Source: Prevotella sp. CAG:1031 (GTDB lineage Bacteria > Bacteroidota > Bacteroidia > Bacteroidales > Muribaculaceae). From it: a stretch of 40,000 bases of DNA. The position numbers and the translations under genes are program-made. The DNA is taken from positions 1 to 40,000 of the forward strand of contig HF985563.1 of NCBI GenBank assembly GCA_000431215.1, written 5' to 3'. Positions 23,952 to 32,345 of this stretch are shown here, piece by piece. The notes beneath the pieces are model-generated. The model ran no database searches. It was not told the DNA's origin and saw only the letters and a program-made list of their open reading frames with translations. Every line of letters begins with the position of its first letter. Position 1 is the stretch's first letter.

Positions 23952-25264
23952 TTTTGCAGAATGATGAAAATCGGGTGATAGGTCAGAGAGCAGCGCCCGT
24001 CGGAACGGCGGGGATAGTTGCGAAGCAGTCTGAGTGCTTCGGCGTGGCTTCCCTGACGTATGGCATTGACGCCGGTGAGTTTTATATGGCGGAGAACGTC
24101 GGCGGGAGTTTCGAAAAGGAGTTCGATATGTTCCTCTTCGATTACGGCATCGGGCAATATGGTGCACCACCTGTCGGCCGATAGATAACGGCGCCGGGGA
24201 GCAAGCCCGTCGAGCTCGGCGAAGTTGTCGGGCCCGAATGTCGACAGAACGGCTGTCCCGCCGGGACGCAAGGCGCGCCGGACGCGCTCTGCGAAACGCC
24301 GTGGGGAGTTGAACCATTGCATGGTCGAGGCTGATACTATAGTGTCGAACCGCTCAGGTGCCTGTCGGGCCATGAACACTTCGGCATCGGCGGCATCGAC
24401 CGGCTGTCCGTCGATTTCGGCTGCGTTGAGGTCGATGGCCCGGAATGAAACCGGCCGGCGCCTGAGAAGCTCGCGGGTGAGCAGTCCCGAACCGCTTCCG
24501 ACTTCAAGAATATCGCCGAGATTTCTGTCGGGCAATTTTTTGCAGAGATGTTCTGCGATAGTCCGCTGAACGGAGGCGTTGTCGTTGTATGTCGTGGCGG
24601 AACAGCCGAAGCGTTGCCTGACAAGGCGCTTGTCGACGAGTAGGTCTTTCGCGATGGCCTGTAATGGCGGCAGATGCGGAGTGTCGAGCGTGACCACGGG
24701 TGTAGAGGTCATTTCCCATGCCCGTCGTTGATTTTCGGTCGGTATAATGCGGTCGTCAGTGCTGACGAAGGCAATATCCCAGGCTTCAAATAGCGGCCCT
24801 GTCAGGCCGTCGATGGCGCGGAGCTCGTCGCGTAGTGCGTCGATGTCCATTCGGGCGGCAATGGCGGCCGACTCGGCGCCAAAACCTGTGCGTCGATAGA
24901 ATTTCATGAGGTTGCGTTCGTCGAGGGCGTCGAGGGTGCCGTCGAAGATGGCGCGGGGAATGCCGAGCGTGTCGTCGACAGGATGGAGTGTGCCATTGAC
25001 GGCGGCAGCGAGCGTCAGCGGCAATGCAGGGCGTTCGGCAAGGAATCGGGCCGCAGCGATGACGCCGAACGACCATGCGATGACGGCAATCTCGCTGTAA
25101 GGCGCGAGGCGGCTGTCGTCGAACTCCTGCGAGCGGTAATCGCTGACGACGAGTGTGTCGTAGCCCTCGGCCGATATTTCGCCCACAGCGGCAGCATCAC
25201 AGCCCCAGCCTGCAAACACGATGAGCAGGCGGTCATAGCCTCGTTGAGTAATGGTCTGTTTCAT
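23948..25264 (-). CDS. BioG-BioC fusion: pimeloyl-ACP methyl ester esterase and malonyl-ACP methyltransferase
   Basis: The 438-residue protein has two domains. Residues 1 to about 205 are a DUF452/BioG alpha-beta hydrolase with nucleophile Ser65 (AWSFG), a likely acid at Asp170 and His197 (DTPHLPP). Residues from about 215 to the end are a BioC-type SAM methyltransferase with LEVGSGSG (253-260). BioC methylates malonyl-ACP so that fatty-acid synthesis can build pimelate, and BioG removes the methyl group at the end; fusing the entry and exit enzymes is known from Bacteroidetes. It overlaps bioF and bioD by four bases each. Confidence 0.92.
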   Translation of the reverse strand: MKQTITQRGYDRLLIVFAGWGCDAAAVGEISAEGYDTLVVSDYRSQEFDDSRLAPYSEIAVIAWSFGVIAAARFLAERPALPLTLAAAVNGTLHPVDDTLGIPRAIFDGTLDALDERNLMKFYRRTGFGAESAAIAARMDIDALRDELRAIDGLTGPLFEAWDIAFVSTDDRIIPTENQRRAWEMTSTPVVTLDTPHLPPLQAIAKDLLVDKRLVRQRFGCSATTYNDNASVQRTIAEHLCKKLPDRNLGDILEVGSGSGLLTRELLRRRPVSFRAIDLNAAEIDGQPVDAADAEVFMARQAPERFDTIVSASTMQWFNSPRRFAERVRRALRPGGTAVLSTFGPDNFAELDGLAPRRRYLSADRWCTILPDAVIEEEHIELLFETPADVLRHIKLTGVNAIRQGSHAEALRLLRNYPRRSDGRCSLTYHPIFIILQK

Positions 25265-26364
25265 GCGGTCAGATTCTTCAGGGTGATGACGAAACGCCGC
25301 AGGTCGTCGGGAGTTACTTCGGGAGTCAGGCTGAGGCGCAGGCGGTCGGTTCCGGGCGGAACTGTGGGCACGCGGATGGGAAGCACTCTGAATCCGCTTT
25401 CGAGAAGTTTCTGTGACAGCTCTACGGCGCGGCGCGGATTTCCGACGGGAATCGGCACGATATGACTGCCGCCTGAGCGACCCAGAAGCTCGGCCATGAG
25501 CGCGACCCGCTCGCCAAGGGCGTGGGCGCGGGTGTGGTCAGAGACGAGATGCTCCATGACGCAGGCTGTCCATTCGGCGCAGATCGGCGGAAGGGCCGTC
25601 GAGAAGATCAGGCTTCGGGCACGGTTGATGAGGAAGCTCTTCATTGTCGGGTCGCAAAGCACGAAGGCGCCCGATGAAGCGAGGGCTTTTCCGCAGGTGC
25701 CGACGATGATATCGATATCGCCGGTGAGTCCGAGGCTGTCGGCGAGTCCGAGGGCATTCGGGCCGCAGACTCCGACGGCATGGGCTTCATCAACATATAG
25801 GAGCAGGTTGGGGTAGCGGCGTTTGAGCGTGACGAGGCTTTCGAGGTCGGCCTTGTCGCCGTCCATGCTGTAGATACTCTCGACGATGACAACCACAGTC
25901 TCGTAGCCGGTGGCTTTCGCGGCGAGGATCTTTTCGAGATGGGGGAGACTGTTGTGGCGGAACCGCTCGAAAGTGGCGCCCCCAAGGCGAATGCCGTCTA
26001 TTATGCTGGCGTGGACAAGCTTGTCGGCAACGATGAGCGTCCGGCTGTCGGAGATGGCGGCAACGATGCCTGTGTTGGCGTGGTAACCGCTGTTGAACAA
26101 CAGGGCCTCGCGTCCGCCCGACAGCTCTTTCAGTAGGCTTTCGAGTCGGGTGTAGGAATGTTGGTCGGAAGTCAGAAGCCGTGAGGCCGACGATGTCAGC
26201 GACTCCGTTGCCGATTCGAGAAACCGGCGCTGCATGTCGCGGTCAGCGCCGATGGCGAGATAGTCGTTGGTCGAGAGGTCGACTATTCCCGTCGGCGACT
26301 CGGCGGGAATTCGCCTCAGGTTGCCGTCGCGTTCGAGCTGACAGAGAGTTGCCTGAAGATTCAT
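25261..26364 (-). CDS. bioF: 8-amino-7-oxononanoate synthase
   Basis: The 367-residue PLP enzyme shows FNSGYHANTG, DEAHAVG (192-198) and the cofactor lysine Lys226 (VGTCGKALASSGA). It condenses pimeloyl-ACP with alanine. ATG 26364 (MNLQATLCQLERDG) is chosen because it overlaps the bioA stop by four bases; the longer frame reads into bioA. Length is slightly short but covers the whole fold. Confidence 0.95.
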   Translation of the reverse strand: MNLQATLCQLERDGNLRRIPAESPTGIVDLSTNDYLAIGADRDMQRRFLESATESLTSSASRLLTSDQHSYTRLESLLKELSGGREALLFNSGYHANTGIVAAISDSRTLIVADKLVHASIIDGIRLGGATFERFRHNSLPHLEKILAAKATGYETVVVIVESIYSMDGDKADLESLVTLKRRYPNLLLYVDEAHAVGVCGPNALGLADSLGLTGDIDIIVGTCGKALASSGAFVLCDPTMKSFLINRARSLIFSTALPPICAEWTACVMEHLVSDHTRAHALGERVALMAELLGRSGGSHIVPIPVGNPRRAVELSQKLLESGFRVLPIRVPTVPPGTDRLRLSLTPEVTPDDLRRFVITLKNLTA

Positions 26365-27653
26365 GGCCTGATAATGTCGAGCATCGAGGTGGCGAGGACT
26401 GTCAGGTCGTCGTCGCCGATGATATATGGAGGCATTATGTAGACGTTCCTGCCGAAGGGACGCACCCAGATTCCGCGGCTGACACATTCGCGCTGGAACG
26501 AGCCGACGTCGACAGGCTCTTTCATTTCGACAACACCGATGGCGCCGAGAACGCGCACGTCGGCCACATTGGAGAACTCCCGGGCCGGTTCGAGCAATTT
26601 CTTCATCATTGCCTCGAGATGGCCTATGACGGCCGGCATATCCTGAGCCTTGAGTCGCCTGAGGCTCGCTATGGCGATGGCGCATGCGAGTGGATTGGCC
26701 ATGAACGTGGGGCCGTGCATCATGACTCCGGCTTCGCCACGCGATATGGTGTCGGCGACGTCGCGTGTCGTCAGCACGGCCGATGAGGTTAGGTAGCCTC
26801 CCGTGAGCCCTTTTCCTATGGTCATTATGTCAGGCTCGACTCCGGCGTGTTCCCATGCGAATGCGCGGCCTGTTCGCCAGAATCCTGTAGCCACCTCGTC
26901 GAATATGAGATAAAGGCCGTATTCGTCGCAGAGACGTCGGGCTTCACGGAGATACTGCGGATGGTAAAACCACATTCCTCCGGCGCCCTGAACGATAGGT
27001 TCGAGAATCATTCCGGCGAGTTCGTTGTGGTGCTCCCGTATGATTTTTTCGAGAGAGACGGTGTCGGCGCTGTTCCATTCGCCTCCGAAGCGCGAGCGCG
27101 GCTGATCGGCGAAGAATCGGACGGGAAGAGCAGGGCCGAAAGCTCCGTGCATTCCCGTGACCGGGTCGCAGACGCTCATGGCGTTCCAGGTGTCGCCGTG
27201 ATAGCCGGAGCGGATAGTGACGAAGTTGCTTTTGGCGTGGTTGCCTCCCGAGCGTTCTACGGCGGCCTGCACAGCCATCTTCATGGCTACTTCGGTGGCC
27301 ACACTGCCTGAGTCGGCATAGAATATGTTGTTCATCGACGGAGGCGCCATCTCAAGCAGCATTTTGCCGAGCTCTATGGCCGGTTCGTGGGTGAGACCAC
27401 CGAACATGACGTGGCTCATCCTGTCGATCTGGGCTTTAGCGGCGGCGTTGAGGTCGGGATTGTTGTAGCCGTGGATGACGGCCCACCACGACGACATTCC
27501 GTCGATAAGCTCCGTGCCGTCGGCCAGACGCAGCCTGACCCCTTCGGCGCTGACAACCTTATAGGTCGGAAGCGGGTCGATGGTCGACGTGTAGGGGTGC
27601 CATAAGTGGTCGCGATCCCACTCGTCGACGTTTTGATTTCTATCGCTGTTCAT
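26361..27653 (-). CDS. bioA: Adenosylmethionine-8-amino-7-oxononanoate aminotransferase
   Basis: The 430-residue class III aminotransferase shows HLWHPY (16-21), DSGSVA (114-119), DEVATGF (252-258) and the PLP lysine Lys281 (TIGKGLTGGYL). It converts 7-keto-8-aminopelargonic acid to diaminopelargonic acid, with SAM as amino donor. It is the first gene of bioA-F-GC-D. ATG 27653 (MNSDRNQ) is preferred to the upstream ATG because the promoter at 27662-27693 lies inside the longer reading. The leader would be only about five bases. Confidence 0.95.
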   Translation of the reverse strand: MNSDRNQNVDEWDRDHLWHPYTSTIDPLPTYKVVSAEGVRLRLADGTELIDGMSSWWAVIHGYNNPDLNAAAKAQIDRMSHVMFGGLTHEPAIELGKMLLEMAPPSMNNIFYADSGSVATEVAMKMAVQAAVERSGGNHAKSNFVTIRSGYHGDTWNAMSVCDPVTGMHGAFGPALPVRFFADQPRSRFGGEWNSADTVSLEKIIREHHNELAGMILEPIVQGAGGMWFYHPQYLREARRLCDEYGLYLIFDEVATGFWRTGRAFAWEHAGVEPDIMTIGKGLTGGYLTSSAVLTTRDVADTISRGEAGVMMHGPTFMANPLACAIAIASLRRLKAQDMPAVIGHLEAMMKKLLEPAREFSNVADVRVLGAIGVVEMKEPVDVGSFQRECVSRGIWVRPFGRNVYIMPPYIIGDDDLTVLATSMLDIIRP

Positions 27654-27661
27654 AGTGGATG

Positions 27662-27693
27662 CAAAATTACAACTTCTGCGTGAAAAGCCCAAA
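27662..27693 (-). promoter_or_regulatory. Promoter of the biotin operon
   Basis: Minus-strand TTTG (27693-27690), a 20-base spacer and TAATTTTG (27669-27662) match the Bacteroidetes consensus exactly. The -7 box ends eight bases before the bioA ATG. No BirA-type operator is recognised. Confidence 0.7.
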
Positions 27694-27707
27694 AGTAGTG
27701 CGGGCGC

Positions 27708-27743
27708 AAAAAAAGCGAAGGCCCCGGTCTCGCGACCATGGCC
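27708..27743 (-). terminator. Terminator after tRNA-Cys
   Basis: On the minus strand GGCC-AT-GGTC-GCGA-GACC-GG-GGCC forms a stem (27743-27720) followed by TTCGC and seven T residues. It ends the tRNA transcript just before the biotin promoter. Confidence 0.8.
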
Positions 27744-27781
27744 ATCGTAATAAATGCTATGAAAATGTTAGGGGAAATTTG

Positions 27782-27852
27782 AGGTACCAAGCAGAATCGA
27801 ACTGCTGTAGACGGTTTTGCAGACCGTTGCCTAACCACTCGGCCATGGTACC
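27782..27852 (-). tRNA. tRNA-Cys(GCA)
   Basis: The 71-base sequence folds as a full cloverleaf: acceptor GGTACCA / TGGTACC, anticodon stem ACGGT / ACCGT around the loop CTGCAAA with anticodon GCA, and T arm AGCAG-TTCGATT-CTGCT. The discriminator base is U73, as expected for cysteine. CCA is not encoded. It has its own promoter and terminator and marks the boundary between core genes and the polysaccharide locus. Confidence 0.95.
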
Positions 27853-27869
27853 ATAGGCTTTTGACGCCG

Positions 27870-27901
27870 CAAAGGTAAACACAATTTTTGACCCGTGCAA
27901 C
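27870..27901 (-). promoter_or_regulatory. Promoter of tRNA-Cys
   Basis: Minus-strand GTTG (27901-27898, three of four -33 bases), a 20-base spacer and TACCTTTG (27877-27870). The tRNA begins 17 bases after the -7 box. Confidence 0.6.
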
Positions 27902-27966
27902 TATTTTGACGAAAAACTTCGAAAGCGGCCACGGCTGAAGTTTAGCGAACAGTAATATTCATTAAT

Positions 27967-28001
27967 AAAAAAATCTCGCGATGTTATTCGCGAGATTTTT
28001 T
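27967..28001. terminator. Terminator closing the polysaccharide locus
   Basis: An 8-bp TCTCGCGA / TCGCGAGA stem is extended by A7 on one side and T6 on the other, a strong terminator usable from either strand. It follows the stop of the aminotransferase gene by about 25 bases. Confidence 0.88.
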
Positions 28002-28026
28002 GTGATTGCAGGCGCCCTTATTGTTT

Positions 28027-29295
28027 TTATAACACTATGCTGTCTTTAATGGTTTTTACGATATAGCGTATGTGTTCGTCTGTTACCCATGGACCGGAAG
28101 GAAGACATATTCCGGTTTTGAACAGAGATTCTGAAATACCGTTGATATAGGATGGATTATTTCGGTATACAGGCTGTTTGTGCATCGGCTTCCAGAGAGG
28201 ACGTGATTCGATATTGGCTGCATCGAGAGCCATACGGAGGGCCTCGACATTGTCATTAGGCTGGCAGTCGGTCATAGCTGTCGAGGCAGCGTGGGTAACT
28301 CCCGCTGCACCTCCTACGGCTCCGCTGACTAATTGTCGGTAGGCTTTTTCCTGTCCTTTGATTCTCACATCCCGATCGATAGTTGCCGTGCAAAGCCAGT
28401 AATTTGAGTCGAAGTCTGCTTCGGGATTTACGTGCATGGTAATGCCCTCTACATCGTTGAGAAGTTCTTCATAAAGCGCTTGGACATGACGATGGTGGGC
28501 AATGTGTTCGTCTGCTATTGTCATTTGGCCACGGCCGATACCCGCGCAGATGTTCGACATACGGTAGTTGAATCCGATGGCTTCATGCTGATAGTAGGGA
28601 TATGATTCGCGGGCTTGTGTTGCATACCACAGAATTTCCCGAGCCTCTTCTTTATCCGGACAAATAAGTGCGCCGCCACCTGAAGTGGTTATCATTTTGT
28701 TGCCGTTGAACGACAGCACTCCGTAACGTCCGAAAGTACCGAGTACCTGACCGTTGAATCTGGATCCGAATCCTTCAGCAGCGTCTTCAATAACCGGAAT
28801 GCCATAGGAATCGGCTATCTCCATAATTCGGTCGATTTTATAGGGCATACCGTAGAGGGCAACGGGAATGATAGCCTTTGGTTTCTTTCCGGTCTTGGCA
28901 ATGCGGTCTTTGATTGCTTCTTCGAGCAGTTCAGGATCCATATTCCAGGTGTCTTTCTCAGAATCGATGAAAATCGGAGTCGCACCGAGATATGTTACCG
29001 GATGACTTGAGGCGCAGAACGTAAACGATTGCACAAGAACCTCGTCTCCGTGTCCGACTCCGCATCCAATCAGTGCCAGATGCACCGCAGCTGTTCCGGC
29101 AGACAACGCAACTACCTTCTTGTGCATCGGCTCCGCATTCTCACGTCGATTGACAAACACTTCGAGATCCTTTTCAAAACCGTCGACATTCGGTCCCAGA
29201 GGAACGACCCAGTTTTGGTCGAAAGCTTCCTTTATAAAATGCTGTTCTTTGCCAGACATGTGTGCCAGACAAAGAAGTATCCGTTCGTTATTCAT
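28027..29295 (-). CDS. DegT/DnrJ/EryC1-type nucleotide-sugar aminotransferase
   Basis: The 422-residue PLP enzyme has SAGTAA (65-70), EDAAEGFGS (170-178) and the cofactor lysine Lys200 in SFNGNK. The family transfers an amino group to a 4-keto (or 3-keto) nucleotide sugar; PglE-type members make UDP-4-amino-4,6-dideoxy-GlcNAc. Its position at the end of the locus, two genes after the initiating sugar-phosphate transferase, fits a role in making the first sugar, as in pgl-type clusters. The matching acetyltransferase (PglD-like) and dehydratase are not seen here. GC content is higher than that of the genes just upstream. Confidence 0.88.
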   Translation of the reverse strand: MNNERILLCLAHMSGKEQHFIKEAFDQNWVVPLGPNVDGFEKDLEVFVNRRENAEPMHKKVVALSAGTAAVHLALIGCGVGHGDEVLVQSFTFCASSHPVTYLGATPIFIDSEKDTWNMDPELLEEAIKDRIAKTGKKPKAIIPVALYGMPYKIDRIMEIADSYGIPVIEDAAEGFGSRFNGQVLGTFGRYGVLSFNGNKMITTSGGGALICPDKEEAREILWYATQARESYPYYQHEAIGFNYRMSNICAGIGRGQMTIADEHIAHHRHVQALYEELLNDVEGITMHVNPEADFDSNYWLCTATIDRDVRIKGQEKAYRQLVSGAVGGAAGVTHAASTAMTDCQPNDNVEALRMALDAANIESRPLWKPMHKQPVYRNNPSYINGISESLFKTGICLPSGPWVTDEHIRYIVKTIKDSIVL

Positions 29296-29316
29296 GTATA
29301 ATTCGTTATTCTTGGA

Positions 29317-30390
29317 TTACAAGTGAGCTCTGTATTGAGGAAAAAAGTTAATTCTTGATGATATGATGTCGGATTCAAATCCTCTTAGCATCATAAGATT
29401 TGAATACAGTTCTTTGTTTATTACCAATTTACCTATGGCAAACTGATAATCAGAGTTGCGATTAAAAGCAGCTTTGAATTTATATAAGCTATCGTTACCA
29501 GAACCGACACCACCACCTAAATGAAATATTTTGTATCCTTGTTCATAACCCCATAGAGCAGCTTTATATAAAAGCAGATTAGAAGGTGCATAGCAGCGAT
29601 ATTCATATTTTGAACCTGATAAATGATAGTGCATATTATTGCCTTCAAATATTATTATAGCTATAGAGATTATCTCATTCTGGTATTCAGCATAAAATAA
29701 TTCATAATTATTTATCAGATCTTCTGAAATAGAGAGATAAAATTGATCTTTAAAATAGTAGTAATCATCGGCATTATCATGTCGCATAGTTTCATCATAT
29801 ATTGATTTAAACTGTCTCAGGAGTTCTATCCCTTTCCCATGCTTAATAATAATACCTGATTTTTCCGCTTTACGTATAACATTCCGGTTTTTACTTGTAA
29901 TGTTTTGCCATATTAATTCTGGTGTTGTCAAATCCATGGCTATTGTTTTTCCCAAACTAACAATATTGACAGATTGAGAATGTAACAACGCATTTTTGAT
30001 AATTGGATGAAATCTAAAAAAGGCAGAAACATAATTTTCATTTTTCAGATATACTACTAATTCATTATTAAAATGATCAATTATATATTGAGGTAGTTTG
30101 TCCCTGTTGAAAATAAAGCCGCCATACCCATATGGCGTTATTAAGTCATAATACTCTCGATGTGGCAACGATGAATTATAGAATAGCCTGTCTAAAGCTA
30201 TATCTCTGCGCATCATTACGCATATTGCTTGATAATCGCCGTTGATGTATTGCAATAGAATTGGCTCTCCATCTCCATGGATTTGGAAAGCTTTTACATA
30301 TCCACTTAAATAATATACATCTAAGTTATTGAAATTTTTTAATACTTTGTCCCACTCAGAATATTGTGAAATAGGGATTGTTTTAAACAT
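29317..30390 (-). CDS. FemAB-like GNAT-fold transferase
   Basis: The 357-residue protein has the layout of the FemAB/peptidoglycan bridge family: two GNAT-like halves, with SKNRNVIRKAEKSGIIIKHG at about 166-185 and HYHLSGSKYEYRCYAPSNLLLYKAALWGYEQGYKIFHLGGG near 250-290. FemAB enzymes use aminoacyl-tRNA to add amino acids to a lipid-linked precursor; related proteins occur in exopolysaccharide loci with unproven roles. Here it sits between the initiating transferase and the aminotransferase, so it could aminoacylate an amino sugar of the repeat unit. It is very AT-rich. Confidence 0.7.
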   Translation of the reverse strand: MFKTIPISQYSEWDKVLKNFNNLDVYYLSGYVKAFQIHGDGEPILLQYINGDYQAICVMMRRDIALDRLFYNSSLPHREYYDLITPYGYGGFIFNRDKLPQYIIDHFNNELVVYLKNENYVSAFFRFHPIIKNALLHSQSVNIVSLGKTIAMDLTTPELIWQNITSKNRNVIRKAEKSGIIIKHGKGIELLRQFKSIYDETMRHDNADDYYYFKDQFYLSISEDLINNYELFYAEYQNEIISIAIIIFEGNNMHYHLSGSKYEYRCYAPSNLLLYKAALWGYEQGYKIFHLGGGVGSGNDSLYKFKAAFNRNSDYQFAIGKLVINKELYSNLMMLRGFESDIISSRINFFPQYRAHL

Positions 30391-30424
30391 ATATCCGTTG
30401 ACATATTAGGAACTAAAGCATCGG

Positions 30425-30547
30425 TTAATTTACTATAACGGATGCAATAATTTCAGGTGTAAATATTGGTTGATGAGTGCGATTATTTAGTATCAATATC
30501 GCATAGATCCTATTAAAGATTGGATGTATTGAATTTGTCACAGTCAT
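30425..30547 (-). CDS. Possible 40-residue ORF in the only gap of the locus
   Basis: The 169-base interval between the FemAB-like and sugar-transferase genes holds one AUG-started frame (MTVTNSIHPIFNRIYAI ... ASVIVN). It starts 13 bases downstream of the sugar-transferase stop. No family is recognised. It may be a remnant of a lost gene, for instance the acetyltransferase expected here, or simple noncoding DNA. Confidence 0.2.
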   Translation of the reverse strand: MTVTNSIHPIFNRIYAILILNNRTHQPIFTPEIIASVIVN

Positions 30548-30559
30548 TAGCGGCTGTAA

Positions 30560-31228
30560 TTAACGATAATACTTCTCAAAAAGTTCTTCGGCCTCTTTTT
30601 GACGACAATGCCAATTCAGATCGTCGACTTCGACATCATCTATACCACTTGCGACATCTTTGGCTGCTAATACGTTCTTTATGGTTAGACATATAATTTT
30701 TATGTCCGTTATGCATGAAATATTATTAACGTACCAAAGATCGTATTCAAATTTTTTCCGATATGTCAAACAATTGCGCCCATTAACCTGAGCCCAACCT
30801 GTTATTCCAGGGCGGACATCATGGCGATGTATTTGCCTCTTGTCATATAATGGTAGAAACCATGTTAACAATGGTCGCGGTCCAATCATTGACATGTCCC
30901 CTTTAAAAACATTCCATAACTGTGGCAGTTCGTCGATAGACGTAGATCTCAATATTTTACCTATTTTAGTCAGGCGTAATGAATCCGGTAATAAGTATCC
31001 TTCGGCATCTCTTTCATCTGTCATAGTTTTGAACTTTATTACCTTGAATATTTTATTATTCAGACCCGGTCGCTCTTGAACGAAAAATGCTCCGGCTCCC
31101 TTATTGGCAATGAATAACCATAATGTTATCATTCCTAAAGGCAAAGCAAGAATAATTAATGCACTTCCGCTTACAACAAAGTCAAAAAACCTTTTAAAAA
31201 AATCACGATATGGTTTCATCCTTTTCAA
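30560..31228 (-). CDS. Initiating undecaprenyl-phosphate sugar-phosphate transferase
   Basis: The 222-residue protein is a small monotopic phosphoglycosyl transferase of the PglC/WcaJ C-terminal type: one hydrophobic segment (about 16-38), ERPGLNN, FKTMTD, RSTSIDELPQLWNV, GDMSMIGPRPL and RPGITGWAQVNGRN. It loads the first sugar phosphate onto undecaprenyl phosphate at the inner membrane, starting repeat-unit assembly. The size and the nearby aminotransferase suggest a bacillosamine- or QuiNAc4N-like first sugar. It overlaps the upstream GT4 gene by 26 bases. Confidence 0.92.
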   Translation of the reverse strand: MKRMKPYRDFFKRFFDFVVSGSALIILALPLGMITLWLFIANKGAGAFFVQERPGLNNKIFKVIKFKTMTDERDAEGYLLPDSLRLTKIGKILRSTSIDELPQLWNVFKGDMSMIGPRPLLTWFLPLYDKRQIHRHDVRPGITGWAQVNGRNCLTYRKKFEYDLWYVNNISCITDIKIICLTIKNVLAAKDVASGIDDVEVDDLNWHCRQKEAEELFEKYYR

Positions 31229-32345
31229 TTACAGATTTGTATATTGAAATATGTGCTGCTAAAGCATTCTCTACAGAGAATTTCTGTATTGATTTTTTTG
31301 CATTTAGTCCCATTAGAACCCGTTTTTCAGGATATTTATATAGTTCATAGATTTTATCAGAGAATTGTTCTGGTTTGTTGATGTCAAAAAAATAACCATT
31401 GAAACCATCGATAACCATTTCTTTGTGTCCACGAACATAGCTTACCACGACAGGAAGACCTGCAAACATATCTTCTGCCACTGTTATTGGTAAGCCCTCT
31501 TGTAGGCTGGATGAAACCCCGACATCTGACATCGCTACTAATTCTGGAATATCTCGACGGTATCCTAAAAAATCAACGTACCTACTAATTCGAAGATGTT
31601 CTGCAAGTTTTTTCATCTCAACAAGAAGTTCACCTCGTCCAGCTAAAAGTATTTTAATATTGGGAATTTTTTTACTGAGGGAGGGAAGCTGTTCGATTAT
31701 TAATCTGTGATTCTTTCGCTTTATAAATTCAGCTGCATAAAAAAGGATAAAATCATTATCACTATATCCATAGCTTTTACGCAGTTTTTTCTTTGTTTCG
31801 TCATTGCTGTCAATTACAGATTCAGTGTTAACGCCAACTCCCGGAACTATATAGCTATCCTTACATTTGAAGTTTAAGTCGGTAATACTTAAAAAATCTT
31901 CTTTATTGATGGTTATTATTATATCAGTAAATCGAGAAAGAAATTTTTCTGTTGGGTAATACAGGATCCATCCTAGAAGTGGAGCACCTCTAAAGAAATG
32001 AAAACCGTGAGCAGTGTATATGACTGTCAGACCATTTTTACGCATCTTTCTGGCTGCAAGCCTTGTCAAAGCTGCCGCCATCGGCGTATGACAATGAATA
32101 ATACTATATTTTTCTTGTGTAATCAGACGTTTTAGTTGTCGATAGACAGAAAAATTATTAATATCAAATGGACTGCGGCAAAAAGGTATTTCAATAAATT
32201 TATCGCAATGCTCAAGGTTATGTCCGATATCATTCTTTGCAGTGGCGTGTACCTCAAACCCATTTTCTTGGAACCATCTCATATAAGGAATATGAAATGC
32301 GCTAAGATGTTCTGTTACAGATGCAACAAATAATACCTTTTTCAT
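31203..32345 (-). CDS. Glycosyltransferase family 4
   Basis: The 380-residue protein has a GT-B fold: N-terminal HCHTPMAAALTRLAARKMRK and TAHGFHFFRG, and the C-terminal donor site AAEFIKRKNHRLI ... LLAGRGEL ... SSSLQEGLPITVAEDMFAGLPVV. The motif TAHGFHFF is typical of the PglA-like subgroup, which adds the second sugar next to PglC-type primers. It overlaps the downstream sugar transferase by 26 bases and the upstream gene by four. Donor and linkage are not predictable. Confidence 0.9.
   Translation of the reverse strand: MKKVLFVASVTEHLSAFHIPYMRWFQENGFEVHATAKNDIGHNLEHCDKFIEIPFCRSPFDINNFSVYRQLKRLITQEKYSIIHCHTPMAAALTRLAARKMRKNGLTVIYTAHGFHFFRGAPLLGWILYYPTEKFLSRFTDIIITINKEDFLSITDLNFKCKDSYIVPGVGVNTESVIDSNDETKKKLRKSYGYSDNDFILFYAAEFIKRKNHRLIIEQLPSLSKKIPNIKILLAGRGELLVEMKKLAEHLRISRYVDFLGYRRDIPELVAMSDVGVSSSLQEGLPITVAEDMFAGLPVVVSYVRGHKEMVIDGFNGYFFDINKPEQFSDKIYELYKYPEKRVLMGLNAKKSIQKFSVENALAAHISIYKSVIEKDETIS

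Noticed and set aside
23952..24317. N-terminal extension of the bioD reading frame
   Set aside because: The extension lies wholly inside the bioG-bioC gene in another frame; the P-loop start at MSKIFISG is the family start.
26181..26786. A 201-codon plus-strand frame opposite bioF and bioA
   Set aside because: Shadow of two well-supported biotin genes.
27661..27693. Biotin-responsive riboswitch or BirA operator before bioA
   Set aside because: The leader is only a few bases, so no riboswitch fits, and no recognisable BirA palindrome is present.
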